NCBI RefSeq assembly: GCF_001282685.1
Contig: NZ_LN875035.1
Location: 3,290,411 to 3,354,410 of the forward strand
DNA length: 64,000 bases
Direction of reading: 5' to 3'
From: Niameybacter massiliensis
GTDB taxonomy: Bacteria; Bacillota; Clostridia; Lachnospirales; Cellulosilyticaceae
In this document: piece after piece, positions 1-8,090 of the stretch
Layout of the letters: every line of letters begins with the position of its first letter
Numbering within the stretch: position 1 is the stretch's first letter
Translations under genes and position numbers: made by a program
The notes under the pieces: generated by a model
Databases searched by the model: none
The model's input: the letters and a program-made list of their open reading frames with translations, nothing else
What the model was told of the DNA's origin: nothing

Positions 1-1312
1 ATGGTTTAAAGTATTCAATACTTTCTGCTGAAAGTTGAATTCTTAATGCTGGTTGCATAGAAGCAAATGGTAATTCTAATTTACACTGCATATATGTATC
101 TTCTTGAATATCTTCAAGCATTACTTCTGTTGTAATATATCTTATCTCATCGTTATCTAAGTAATTGACTTCAAGTGGTTCGTATACACCATCTCTAAGA
201 ATATTGAACCCTTTAACAACATTTTTAAATCCTAGCCCATCTTTATCTATTTTTAAAGTGAGATAGACTTTACCATTTCTAATCTTTGCTGGTACCACAC
301 CTTTTTCAAAGAAGTCTGCTGCCATTGAATTTTCATCTTTTGTTTCATGTAAAACATTGATACTTGCTGTATGTGTTGCACTAGACACAATATCTACCCA
401 TGGGTCTACCAAGTTTTCTCGCGCTTGAATTGTAATATCTTGATAAATAACTTCAGCATCTAAATTTGTTCTATCTTTAGCACCTACTTTATAAATACCT
501 GGCTCAAGATTTTCAAATGTAGACTCTTCGTTCCAATTTTCTCCTCCATCTATTGTGTACTCATATTTTCCACTTCCACCTACTACTTGAATAGCAATTC
601 TGCCATCTTCAGCTTTATATATGGTTTCATCAACATGTGTAACTGTCATTTTTAAAGGGTCAATTCTTTCTTGATCTAATAATTCTTTAAAATATTTTTT
701 GCTCTCCTCTGTTAGCTGAATTCTTAATTTAGGCTGCATAGAACCCATAAATGGTATTTCTAACTTACACTGTATATATGTATCCTCTTCAATATCTTCA
801 AGTATAACTTCTGTTGTTATGTATCTTATCTTGTTATCCTCTAAATAGTCTAGTTCCAATGCCTGACATCCATTTTCATTACATAGATTGAGCCCCTTAA
901 TAACGTTGCTAAAAAATGTACTGTCTTTATAAACTTTTAAAGTAAGGTGTACTTTACCATTTTCAATTCTTGCTGGTATATTACTTTTCTCAAAATATGA
1001 AGCTGACATGGAACTTTTATTTTGTGTTTCATGTAAGATATTGATACTCGCCTTATGAGTTACACTAGAGACAATGCTTTCCCATGGGTCTTGTGCTACT
1101 GGTTGTATATCTAATGCTGCACTTGTGGTCTTTTGTGCAACCTCAAGTGCTGAACCTGTTGTTGTACTGATTTGATCATTGTCTGTATAAAGTGTCTCAT
1201 GTTGTATTTTATTTTCGTTCGCAAGTACTGTTACACTTTGACTTATTGTCCCTGTTATTACTGTACAGCACAATGCCATATTCGCTAATTTATATCTCAA
1301 TGATTTTGCCAT
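1..1312 (-). CDS. NEAT-domain surface protein, C-terminus cut by window edge
   Basis: The frame is open from an ATG at 1312 to the left edge (437 codons), with AAGGAG 11 nt upstream. About 31 N-terminal residues form a signal peptide ending in SVTVLA. Two NEAT-like modules follow (about residues 75-205 and 303 to the edge). They share the patterns ASIN-LHET, SM-x3-5-F-E-K, NGK-V-x-LTLK and EDTY, so they arose by duplication. A module of about 80 residues between them (GGSGKYEYTIDGGENW) looks like a SprB- or Ig-type repeat. NEAT domains usually bind heme or hemoproteins at the cell wall. Where heme-binding members carry YxxxY, both modules read SMQP-x-LRIQL, so heme binding is doubtful. The wall anchor would lie outside the window. 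Confidence 0.75.
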   Translation of the reverse strand, partial: MAKSLRYKLANMALCCTVITGTISQSVTVLANENKIQHETLYTDNDQISTTTGSALEVAQKTTSAALDIQPVAQDPWESIVSSVTHKASINILHETQNKSSMSASYFEKSNIPARIENGKVHLTLKVYKDSTFFSNVIKGLNLCNENGCQALELDYLEDNKIRYITTEVILEDIEEDTYIQCKLEIPFMGSMQPKLRIQLTEESKKYFKELLDQERIDPLKMTVTHVDETIYKAEDGRIAIQVVGGSGKYEYTIDGGENWNEESTFENLEPGIYKVGAKDRTNLDAEVIYQDITIQARENLVDPWVDIVSSATHTASINVLHETKDENSMAADFFEKGVVPAKIRNGKVYLTLKIDKDGLGFKNVVKGFNILRDGVYEPLEVNYLDNDEIRYITTEVMLEDIQEDTYMQCKLELPFASMQPALRIQLSAESIEYFKP

Positions 1313-1362
1313 TATTATTCCAACTCCTTATTTGTTAATTTTCTGTAATCTGAACTTCACAA

Positions 1363-1392
1363 ACTATAGCATCTAATTTTTTGTGATGTCAA
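1363..1392 (-). promoter_or_regulatory. Sigma-A-type promoter of the NEAT gene
   Basis: On the minus strand TTGACA (1392-1387) is followed after 18 nt by TATAGT (1368-1363). This places the start about 45 nt before the ATG at 1312. Confidence 0.6.
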
Positions 1393-1429
1393 TCCACTCA
1401 GACAGAGTTGGTATTCATAGATACATAAT

Positions 1430-1444
1430 TGATAACAATTTTCA
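1430..1444. promoter_or_regulatory. Fur-like box between divergent genes
   Basis: TGATAACAATTTTCA matches the 7-1-7 Fur consensus TGATAAT-N-ATTATCA at 12 of 14 positions. TTGATA (1429-1434), overlapping it, could be the -35 of the rightward operon, with TTTACT 17 nt later as a weak -10. That would make the Crp-DUF454-NosP operon iron-repressed. The assignment is inference from motif and context. Confidence 0.5.
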
Positions 1445-1499
1445 TTTATCCTTTACTTTTTCCTTTTTTTAATATATCCTATTACAGTAATCTATATTT

Positions 1500-1516
1500 T
1501 TGAGATTAAATCTCAA
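1500..1516. promoter_or_regulatory. Perfect 17-bp palindrome, probable operator
   Basis: TTGAGATTAAATCTCAA is an exact inverted repeat (8+1+8) ending four bases before the AAGGAGG ribosome site of the Crp-like gene. The TTGA...TCAA ends resemble sites of Crp/Fnr proteins, so autoregulation is plausible. Its position argues that the TTG at 1500 is not the translation start. Confidence 0.5.
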
Positions 1517-1535
1517 TATCAAGGAGGCATTTAAA

Positions 1536-2222
1536 CTGTTTGCATCATATATAAATACCTTAAAAAAGATTTCTTTATTCAAAAATATGACTCCTAAAGA
1601 AATTAACGCTTTGCTTCTAGAACTTTCTACAACTATCAAACACTATGAGCAAGGTTCATATATTTGTACCCAAAATCAAGATTTCAATAAGATCGGCATA
1701 GTATTAAAAGGTAAAGTAATGTGCAGCCGTACTTGCCTATGCCACAATGCAACATTTTCTCATATTTTAAAAATATATGAGAGTTTTGGCGAAGACCTTG
1801 TCTGCGCAGGCCATGATAGTCTTCCCTACGATGTCATTGCCTTAGAAAATACAACATTGTTGTTTATTAAAGTGAAGGATTTACTTTTACTTGGGCACCC
1901 TTATAGCCCTTACATAAATAAGTTTCTTATCAATTTACTATCGCTTATTGCTAATCGTCATTTAATTTCAACTGAACAGATAGAATACACACGTATTCCC
2001 TCTCTTAAAAGGCGTGTTGCTGCTTTCTTACTCAACCAATATGAACAGACAGGGCAATTACTCTTTACTACTTCATTAAGTCGTTGTGAAATGGCTAGTT
2101 ATTTAAGTGTGACACGCCCTGCCCTTTCAAAGGTTTTATCAGAACTAAAAAAAGAAGAGATTATTGACTACTACAAGGATTCTTTCAAAATTCAAAATCT
2201 CGATAAATTAATGCAATTATAG
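1536..2222 (+). CDS. Crp/Fnr-family transcriptional regulator
   Basis: Dimeric DNA-binding regulator with an N-terminal cyclic-nucleotide-binding-like barrel and a C-terminal winged helix (SRCEMASYLSVTRPALSKVLSEL). A frame runs from a TTG at 1500, but AAGGAGG at 1521-1527 fits a CTG at 1536 (8-nt gap), giving the family-typical start FASYINTLKKISLFKNMT. No ATG lies in the right place. The barrel carries C-x3-C-x-C-H, where a metal or Fe-S ligand could bind. Fnr's usual N-terminal cysteine cluster is absent. The gene leads an operon with the DUF454 and NosP-like genes. Confidence 0.85.
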   Translation: MFASYINTLKKISLFKNMTPKEINALLLELSTTIKHYEQGSYICTQNQDFNKIGIVLKGKVMCSRTCLCHNATFSHILKIYESFGEDLVCAGHDSLPYDVIALENTTLLFIKVKDLLLLGHPYSPYINKFLINLLSLIANRHLISTEQIEYTRIPSLKRRVAAFLLNQYEQTGQLLFTTSLSRCEMASYLSVTRPALSKVLSELKKEEIIDYYKDSFKIQNLDKLMQL

Positions 2223-2239
2223 AAAGGATAATCATATCT

Positions 2240-2608
2240 ATGTCTAAAATTTTTTATATTACTGTAGGATTTATTTCTTTAATTCTCGGTGTAATTGGTG
2301 TTATATTACCTATTTTACCTACTACCCCATTCCTCTTGCTTACTTCTGTTTGTTTCGCAAAAGGATCAACAAGATTTCATAACTGGTTTACACATACCAA
2401 ACTTTATGAAAAACATCTTGATAGCTTTGTTACAGAGCGATCAATGCTCCTAAAAACTAAAATATGTACATTAGCTTTTGCTTCTATCATGCTACTCTTC
2501 CCTCTTATTTTTGTAGACAATATTTTTGTAAAAGTATTTATCATATTCCTATATATCTTTAAGTATTATTATTTTATATTTAAGATAAAAACCATCAAAA
2601 CAGTATAA
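2240..2608 (+). CDS. DUF454 (YbaN-like) inner-membrane protein
   Basis: Small membrane protein of 122 residues with the YbaN/DUF454 signature: an N-terminal helix GFISLILGVIGVILPILPTTPFLLL, then CFAKGS and a short soluble loop (FHNWFTHTKLYEKHL), then two more hydrophobic helices near residues 78-115. The family's biochemical role is not established. It starts 17 nt after the Crp-like stop and 18 nt before the next gene, so the three genes are one transcription unit. The Fur-like box upstream suggests an iron or heme link, which is inference. Confidence 0.8.
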   Translation: MSKIFYITVGFISLILGVIGVILPILPTTPFLLLTSVCFAKGSTRFHNWFTHTKLYEKHLDSFVTERSMLLKTKICTLAFASIMLLFPLIFVDNIFVKVFIIFLYIFKYYYFIFKIKTIKTV

Positions 2609-2626
2609 ACAAAGAGAGGTTCTTAC

Positions 2627-2923
2627 ATGGGACGTATAGAAACAGAAAAACAAGTTGTAACCCATATGATTGAAATTTACTGTCACAAACATCATCATGC
2701 ATCTGATCTTTGTACAGAATGTGCTAACTTACAAGCTTATGCTCTTAAACGTCTTTCTCATTGTAGATATGCTGAAAACAAAACCTTTTGTAGCCAATGC
2801 CAAACCCATTGCTATGCGCCTAAGTACAAAGAAGAAATCAAAAAGGTTATGAAATTTAGCGGTCCTCGAATATTCTTCAAACATCCTATTCTCGTTACAA
2901 AACACATGCTTAATCTCAATTAA
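2627..2923 (+). CDS. Nitrous oxide-stimulated promoter (NosP-like) family protein
   Basis: A 98-residue cytosolic protein with seven cysteines in CxxC-type pairs (LCTEC, FCSQCQTHCY) and a histidine-rich YCHKHHH near the N-terminus, ending in the family pattern KVMKFSGPRIFFKHPILVTKHML. This matches the family named nitrous oxide-stimulated promoter, whose function is unknown. The Cys/His pattern implies metal binding, probably zinc or iron. SD AGAGAGG is 9 nt before the ATG. Last gene of the Crp-led operon, followed by a strong terminator. Confidence 0.75.
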   Translation: MGRIETEKQVVTHMIEIYCHKHHHASDLCTECANLQAYALKRLSHCRYAENKTFCSQCQTHCYAPKYKEEIKKVMKFSGPRIFFKHPILVTKHMLNLN

Positions 2924-2962
2924 GTGAAAGACTGCATATCATTATTAATAATCAAAATAAAT

Positions 2963-3008
2963 AAAAGGGCTATAAAACTAGAAATTTGATTAGTTTTATA
3001 GCCCTTTT
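2963..3008. terminator. Bidirectional intrinsic terminator
   Basis: Perfect 18-bp stem (2963-2980 with 2991-3008), 10-nt loop, T-rich on both sides. It ends the NosP-like operon and could also serve asnB from the other strand. Confidence 0.85.
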
Positions 3009-3119
3009 ATATTGTTAAAGTTGACCATTTATTTTTTAACGCTTTATACCTTTTCTGGGTACCTTCGTCTTCTCATTTAAAGTTTAAATAACATCCTGCT
3101 ACGTTTCCCATTGTATCTA

Positions 3120-4952
3120 TTATAATTGTATATCTACATTATAATTGACTAACCAATAATCAAGTTGTAATAACCAAGCAAGAAGCTGTGGTTTTGACAT
3201 CAATTGACCAAACCAAGTTACATTCTGTGTAGCTAAAATATCTTCTAATGCTACTTTATTAATGAGCTCTTTGATTCTACAATCACTGTCGTTTAATCTT
3301 GACTCTAAAAGTTTGATAACCTTTGCTTCATATGCTGGATTATGGGTTTTTGGATAAGGACTCTTCTTACGATTGAGGATTTTATCTGGTAAATAGTCTT
3401 GCATTGCTTCTCTTAAGAGCGCCTTTTCTACTTGATTTTTGAACTTAATTTCCCAAGGTACATTATAAATAAATTCTAATATACGATGGTCTGCAAAAGG
3501 TACCCTTACCTCTACACCACTAGCCATACTCATACGGTCTTTTCTTTCTAACAATGATGTCATAAAGTAGTGTACGGATAAGCATGTCGCAATTCTGCTT
3601 TGTCTCATGCTTGCATTATCAGAGTCAAGCACTGGACATTCTGCTACACTCTTTTGATATACAGATTGTGCAAATGCAAGACCTTCATCTGGTTTGACCC
3701 ATTTATCTTGGAAAAGGCTAGCCCTCTTCGTTGCATCATGAATCCATGGGAAGAAGCCACTTTGAAGCATTTCTGGACGATAAAACCAAGGATATCCACC
3801 AAAGATTTCATCTGCACATTCTCCTGATAATACTACTGTGTGTTCTTTTTTAACTTGGCTACAATAGTAGAGTAAAGAAGAATCTATATCTGCCATACCT
3901 GGTAAGTCACGATATAATGTGGCATCATATAGTAATTTAATTAAGCTATCAATATCAGCCGTTAGCACTTGATGATGTGTTCCTAATTCATGAGCCAGAT
4001 AACGTGCATACTCATCATCACTTTGTGGTTGGAACAAGGTTGCATGGAAGTTCTCTTTATTTCCAGCATACTCAAAAGAATACGTTCCAAGCTGTCTACC
4101 TTCTGCTGCATATTTTCTAGCTGCTACACTACTTATAATAGAAGAATCTAATCCACCGGAAAGTAAAGTAGCAAGGGGTACGTCTGATACAAGTTGCCTT
4201 GTAATAGCATCTGTTACTAATCTTTTTGTTTCTTCTACTGCATCTTGTTCAGTTCCCTCAAATGCCTTCGCTTCTAATTCCCAATACTTTGTAAGCTTCA
4301 ATCCTGATTTGTTGTAAACACCATAATAGCCTGTAGGAATTTCTAAAATATCTTTAAATACACTTGTTCCACCTATTTTAGTAGGCGCTAAGTAAAGAAG
4401 TTGCCATAAACCTTCTTGATCTAAGACACTTTTAACCTGGTCATGAGCAAGTAACCCCTTTACTTCAGATGCAAACAATAAGGTACTACCAACTTGTGTA
4501 TAGAAGAAAGGTTTAATACCAAATCGATCACGTGCTAAATAAACCTCATGTTTGCTTTCATCCCATACTGCAAAGGCAAAGATTCCGTTTAAGTAATTTG
4601 CACATTGTTCCTTAAGTAAAATATAAAGATACAAAACAACTTCTGTATCACATGTCGTTTGTAACTTCACACCTGCCTTTTCAATCATCTTAGTCAGTTC
4701 AGGTGTATTATAAATTTCACCATTATAAACAATGGTATACTTCCTACCTTCATAAACTCTTGTCATAGGTTGAAGACCTCTTTCAACATCCATAATTGCT
4801 AAACGGTTATGCTGAAAAGCTACACCTTTTGCTACATACACCCCTTGTTGGTCTGGCCCCCTGTGAGCAAGAGCTTCTCCCATTTTTCTAACGCACCCCT
4901 CATTTGCTCTTTCTTCATGTATAAAATCAACGATACCACATATTGAACACAT
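3120..4952 (-). CDS. asnB: Asparagine synthetase (glutamine-hydrolysing)
   Basis: Makes asparagine from aspartate, ATP and glutamine in the cytosol. The N-terminal class II glutaminase domain (about residues 1-210) has RLAIMD, YNGEIYN and the C-terminal synthetase domain has LSGGLDSS (pyrophosphate loop) and SGECADEIFGGY. I place the start at ATG 4952, after CAGGAGG, rather than the further frame start at 4976, because this puts a cysteine at position 2 (MCSICGIVDF) to act as the nucleophile after Met removal. Family members normally begin MCGI; here three residues precede the CGI motif. About 610 residues, full length. Confidence 0.95.
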   Translation of the reverse strand: MCSICGIVDFIHEERANEGCVRKMGEALAHRGPDQQGVYVAKGVAFQHNRLAIMDVERGLQPMTRVYEGRKYTIVYNGEIYNTPELTKMIEKAGVKLQTTCDTEVVLYLYILLKEQCANYLNGIFAFAVWDESKHEVYLARDRFGIKPFFYTQVGSTLLFASEVKGLLAHDQVKSVLDQEGLWQLLYLAPTKIGGTSVFKDILEIPTGYYGVYNKSGLKLTKYWELEAKAFEGTEQDAVEETKRLVTDAITRQLVSDVPLATLLSGGLDSSIISSVAARKYAAEGRQLGTYSFEYAGNKENFHATLFQPQSDDEYARYLAHELGTHHQVLTADIDSLIKLLYDATLYRDLPGMADIDSSLLYYCSQVKKEHTVVLSGECADEIFGGYPWFYRPEMLQSGFFPWIHDATKRASLFQDKWVKPDEGLAFAQSVYQKSVAECPVLDSDNASMRQSRIATCLSVHYFMTSLLERKDRMSMASGVEVRVPFADHRILEFIYNVPWEIKFKNQVEKALLREAMQDYLPDKILNRKKSPYPKTHNPAYEAKVIKLLESRLNDSDCRIKELINKVALEDILATQNVTWFGQLMSKPQLLAWLLQLDYWLVNYNVDIQL

Positions 4953-4982
4953 ATAATTTCCCTCCTGTACAAGCACAAAAAT

Positions 4983-5030
4983 AAAAAGACCCCTTAAGTG
5001 TTTTCATTCATGGATACACTTAAGACGCCT
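4983..5030 (-). terminator. Terminator between phosphotransferase gene and asnB
   Basis: A 9-bp core stem (4993-5001 with 5016-5024) is followed on the minus strand by TCTTTTTATTTTT. It lies directly before the asnB ribosome site, so it terminates the upstream gene or attenuates asnB. Confidence 0.6.
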
Positions 5031-5055
5031 TTGTCTTCTGTACTATTCTATTCGT

Positions 5056-5988
5056 CTATTTAAAATTGTTGCCTGTCTTATACCACTTTGGTACAATTTT
5101 AGCAAAATACTCATAGTCTTCTATTGCCTCGTAGCATCGTCTTTTCATACCTTCTACTTCTTCGTCCCCAAACTTTTCAGCCCATACAATAGAATATAAG
5201 GCTGCATGTGCTACATATACAGAAAGTACCCTCCAAAATATTTCTGGTGGCTCGTAGTCAAAGTATCCATCTATTTGTCCTTTTGAAAAAGGTATGCTAA
5301 TCTCTTTAGCAAAGCTCTGTATCTTATAAAATTCCTCGTATTGATCCCCATATTTCCACCTATTAAAATCGATAATACCTAGCTTTCCATCTGGTGTTAA
5401 AATCATATTTCCTGGATGGAAGTCCCCGTGCAAATAAACTGCTGGATAAGGATTTAGTAGATGAATATTTTCTTCTACATATGTAATGATCCCTTCATCA
5501 TTTGGGATCCGATTACTACTCAATTTATACTTTTCTATCCCACCAAGCTTTCTTTGTTTTCTATCTTGTAGATGCCTATCTTCTTTAGCCACTTTAATTT
5601 GATGAATAGCTTTTAGTATTCTCCCCGCTTCTAATCCCAAAGCATATTGCTCTTCAATAGGTAACCGATCTAAGCACTCATTAAGTGGGGTTCCTTCTAC
5701 CCATGTTAAAATCATATAAACGGATTGCTCTTCATTACATGTTCCAAACTCAACTGCTTGCGACATCACTGCATCAATCTTATTCGCCTTTTGTAAAAAT
5801 TGATATTCCTTTTGTTTTTCTTCATATAGTGAACCATCTGCTATACGTATAAGAAATTTATTTTTTTCTTTATCTTCAACGTAATATTTTTTGTCCATGG
5901 ACCAACCTTCATTAATTTGTTTAATCACTTGCCATGTTGAATAATGAGGTATGCCTTCTACTGGATATATTAGTAATGGCTTTGCCAT
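5056..5988 (-). CDS. Aminoglycoside/choline-kinase-type phosphotransferase
   Basis: A 310-residue protein-kinase-fold small-molecule kinase. The catalytic loop reads HGDFHPGNMIL and the metal-binding segment LGIIDFNRWKYGD, both typical of the APH family (PF01636). The ATG at 5988 follows GGGGGTGAG; a longer frame to 6024 lacks a good ribosome site. The substrate cannot be read from sequence. Family members phosphorylate aminoglycosides, homoserine, choline or other hydroxylated metabolites. No resistance genes adjoin it, so I would not call it a resistance enzyme. Confidence 0.8.
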   Translation of the reverse strand: MAKPLLIYPVEGIPHYSTWQVIKQINEGWSMDKKYYVEDKEKNKFLIRIADGSLYEEKQKEYQFLQKANKIDAVMSQAVEFGTCNEEQSVYMILTWVEGTPLNECLDRLPIEEQYALGLEAGRILKAIHQIKVAKEDRHLQDRKQRKLGGIEKYKLSSNRIPNDEGIITYVEENIHLLNPYPAVYLHGDFHPGNMILTPDGKLGIIDFNRWKYGDQYEEFYKIQSFAKEISIPFSKGQIDGYFDYEPPEIFWRVLSVYVAHAALYSIVWAEKFGDEEVEGMKRRCYEAIEDYEYFAKIVPKWYKTGNNFK

Positions 5989-6212
5989 CTTCTCACCCCC
6001 ACTTGCTAGCATATGGTAACCCAATTACACCCCAATATGCTTTTATCTAAATTAAGTTTTAAGCTTATTGTATCTCTATACATGCTATATTTCAATTCTA
6101 AATCTATCTTTATTTTTTATTCAAAACTAATAATTTGTTTTTGAATAACTTTTACATTTTATTCCTTATTGAGCCATATTATATAAATATAGATTTTGTG
6201 GAGGTGAATGAT

Positions 6213-6560
6213 ATGTATTATACTTTTGCTACAACTTTAATACTCCTGGGTATTTTTCTTTTAGCTTTCTTTTTTTCAATTAATGATGCTACGTTGCTTA
6301 CTTGCTTGCCTCTTATCAAAGGACATTCTATACAACATGAAAGATTACTTCATTCTAAAGTAGCTTGCGCGCTTATTCGTTGTTTGAAAGGCTTAGAAGT
6401 TACTTTCCTTCTCCTTTTAGCCGTTACCACCTTTGTCATTGGTGAAACTTCTTTTTATAGCATTATTTTCCCATTCTTTTGCATAGGAACATTGAGTTTG
6501 ATCATCATTGATTTATTTTTACCCCTTATTATTGATTCTTTTCTCATACACTCTAATTAA
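6213..6560 (+). CDS. Small membrane protein of unknown function
   Basis: I do not recognise this protein. It has 115 residues starting MYYTFATTLILLG. The ATG at 6213 is preceded by GGAGGTGA, so the open stretch back to 6135 is leader. Three to four hydrophobic segments are visible (about residues 5-25, 60-80, 85-110), with a short basic loop containing HERLLHSK between the first two. It stands alone between divergent neighbours, with a weak hairpin terminator downstream. Confidence 0.6.
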   Translation: MYYTFATTLILLGIFLLAFFFSINDATLLTCLPLIKGHSIQHERLLHSKVACALIRCLKGLEVTFLLLLAVTTFVIGETSFYSIIFPFFCIGTLSLIIIDLFLPLIIDSFLIHSN

Positions 6561-6613
6561 AAATACTCCTCATGAAAATCATTATCTATTGATTGACATG
6601 AGAAGTATTTTTT
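6559..6613 (+). terminator. Imperfect hairpin terminator
   Basis: AAATACTCCTCATG pairs imperfectly with CATGAGAAGTATTT and is followed by seven T, just after the small membrane protein gene. The rest of the gap to 6770 shows nothing I can name. Confidence 0.55.
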
Positions 6614-6770
6614 TGATGTATCCAAGATTTTATTTTTTAATCATCATTGGATATAGCCTTTATTGCTAATCATCCCTTATTTCATTAATAGCTCATTGGC
6701 GACTTTATTCCATCATAATAATAGAAACGTTTGACCTCTAACTATAGCTAATCCATACTGCGATAGTCTC

Positions 6771-7196
6771 CTATTCACAAGTACACTTACATTCATATCT
6801 AATAATGCCTGGATATTTCTCACCTAAACTATTCACTTCAAAGCCTATCTTTCTATAGAAACCAACTGCATCATCATCCGTTTCTGCTAATATGCAGGCT
6901 GGTTTATAGAACTCTTTTATACATTTAATCATTTGATATCCAATGCCTTGATGTTGCCTCTCTTTTAAAATAGCAATGTCCAGTATCTCTACTCTGTAAC
7001 TCTCTACATAATTTAAAATAACAATGCCACAAAACTTATCATCTATATTTGCACCTAAGGCAATAACTCTGTCATCATCCATATACCTTTGGGCTCTAGC
7101 ATTTAATTTTTCTTCAGTAGGCATATATGTACTTTGGGCTAGTATTGTTAGAATATCTTTAGCCTTTAAATACTCCTTTATATTAATCATTTCCAT
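6771..7196 (-). CDS. GNAT-family N-acetyltransferase
   Basis: A 141-residue acetyl-CoA-dependent acyltransferase. Motif A is visible as ILDIAILKERQHQGIGYQMIKCI, with the pyrophosphate-binding Q-x-x-G-I-G form, followed by a C-terminal GFYRKIGFEV typical of motif B. The acceptor is unknown. Start ATG 7196 follows GGGGGAAG. The last residues CKCTCE form a cysteine-rich tail not required by the fold. It sits at the edge of the decayed mobile island. Confidence 0.8.
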   Translation of the reverse strand: MEMINIKEYLKAKDILTILAQSTYMPTEEKLNARAQRYMDDDRVIALGANIDDKFCGIVILNYVESYRVEILDIAILKERQHQGIGYQMIKCIKEFYKPACILAETDDDAVGFYRKIGFEVNSLGEKYPGIIRYECKCTCE

Positions 7197-7275
7197 TTTT
7201 CTTCCCCCTCAAAATAAAAAGGCTTGATATATATTGCTATTAATCAAGTCTCTTCATTTATGCACTATTATTTTT

Positions 7276-7440
7276 TTAGTTCTTATCCACATCTTTGACT
7301 AATCTAATAGCTTGCAATATTTTATCTACCTTAGATTGCTTACCACCCATTATAGGCGTAAAGATTAGTTCTATAATATCATGGACTGTTAAATCTTTTC
7401 CTGTTTAACGGCCTAATAATACTTCATAAGCCATTGATAG
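7276..7440 (-). pseudogene. C-terminal remnant of an Rpn/PD-(D/E)XK transposase-like protein
   Basis: The minus-strand frame reads AYEVLLGR, a stop, then TGKDLTVHDIIELIFTPIM, continuing with an Lys-rich helix to a stop at 7276. This resembles the C-terminal helical region of Rpn-family recombination-promoting nucleases. The in-frame stop and missing N-terminus show decay. Weakly similar coding debris continues to about 7640 in shifting frames (for example IQVYLGAINKDS). Confidence 0.45.
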
Positions 7441-7739
7441 CCAATAACTTACGAATCTTTGTTAATTGCACCTAAATAAACTTGAATAGGTAATGTACGG
7501 TTTAGGAAACCTGCCATTTATGCTTTTGTGCTGTCTTTCCTAAACTCTGTACCCTTTGGTACTCAACCCCTTCAGGCATTTCTTCTCGTCGCCCTCTTTG
7601 TTATTTCTGTCTAGCGACGACGTTTTGACGTCCTAACAATTTAAATAAGTTTGCACTACTTAGGGATAATGCACACTATTTGAAAAAAGTGTCTTTAAAA
7701 CTACCTTCTCCGTAAAATTAAAAGGCTCTAGTGTAAGTA

Positions 7740-7985
7740 TTAAACTATACCTACGTCTAGAGCCTCGAAAATACCACTATCTAACTTTTCTGCTGTTTCC
7801 TTTTCTACCTCTCCTATAACATGTGAGTAAATATCCATTGTTGTTGAAATGGATGCATGTCCTAGCCTTTGCTGAGCTACCCTTGGATTAATGCCAATGT
7901 GTTAGGCAATTCTAGCTCCCTTATACTACTCTCTGTCTTTGGATCTTTTGTTACGTTTTTTACTTTTCTGCATTTAGTACACCTA
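7740..7985 (-). pseudogene. Decayed tyrosine recombinase (integrase)
   Basis: The C-terminal part reads GINPRVAQQRLGHASISTTM then DIYSHV, the LGH-x-S and catalytic Tyr boxes of phage/Tn916-type integrases. Upstream, in another frame, is NVTKDPKTESSIRELELPNT, the conserved KTxSSxR-x-LxLP segment that should precede the R and HxxR boxes. The part between is deleted, with a frame change and a TAA, so the gene is dead. It marks the island as the relic of an integrative element. Confidence 0.75.
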
Positions 7986-8090
7986 TTGCTATTTTTTCAA
8001 TTTTCTTCCTCTTATATAATAATTTTTATCCTTCTAGCCTATTATTAGGTATCAATCCCCTTACCTGACTCTTCATCAGATAAGTGCTTC

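Noticed and set aside
5056-5988. Aminoglycoside resistance gene
   Set aside because: Only the general APH fold is visible; the family has many metabolic kinases and no resistance context is present.
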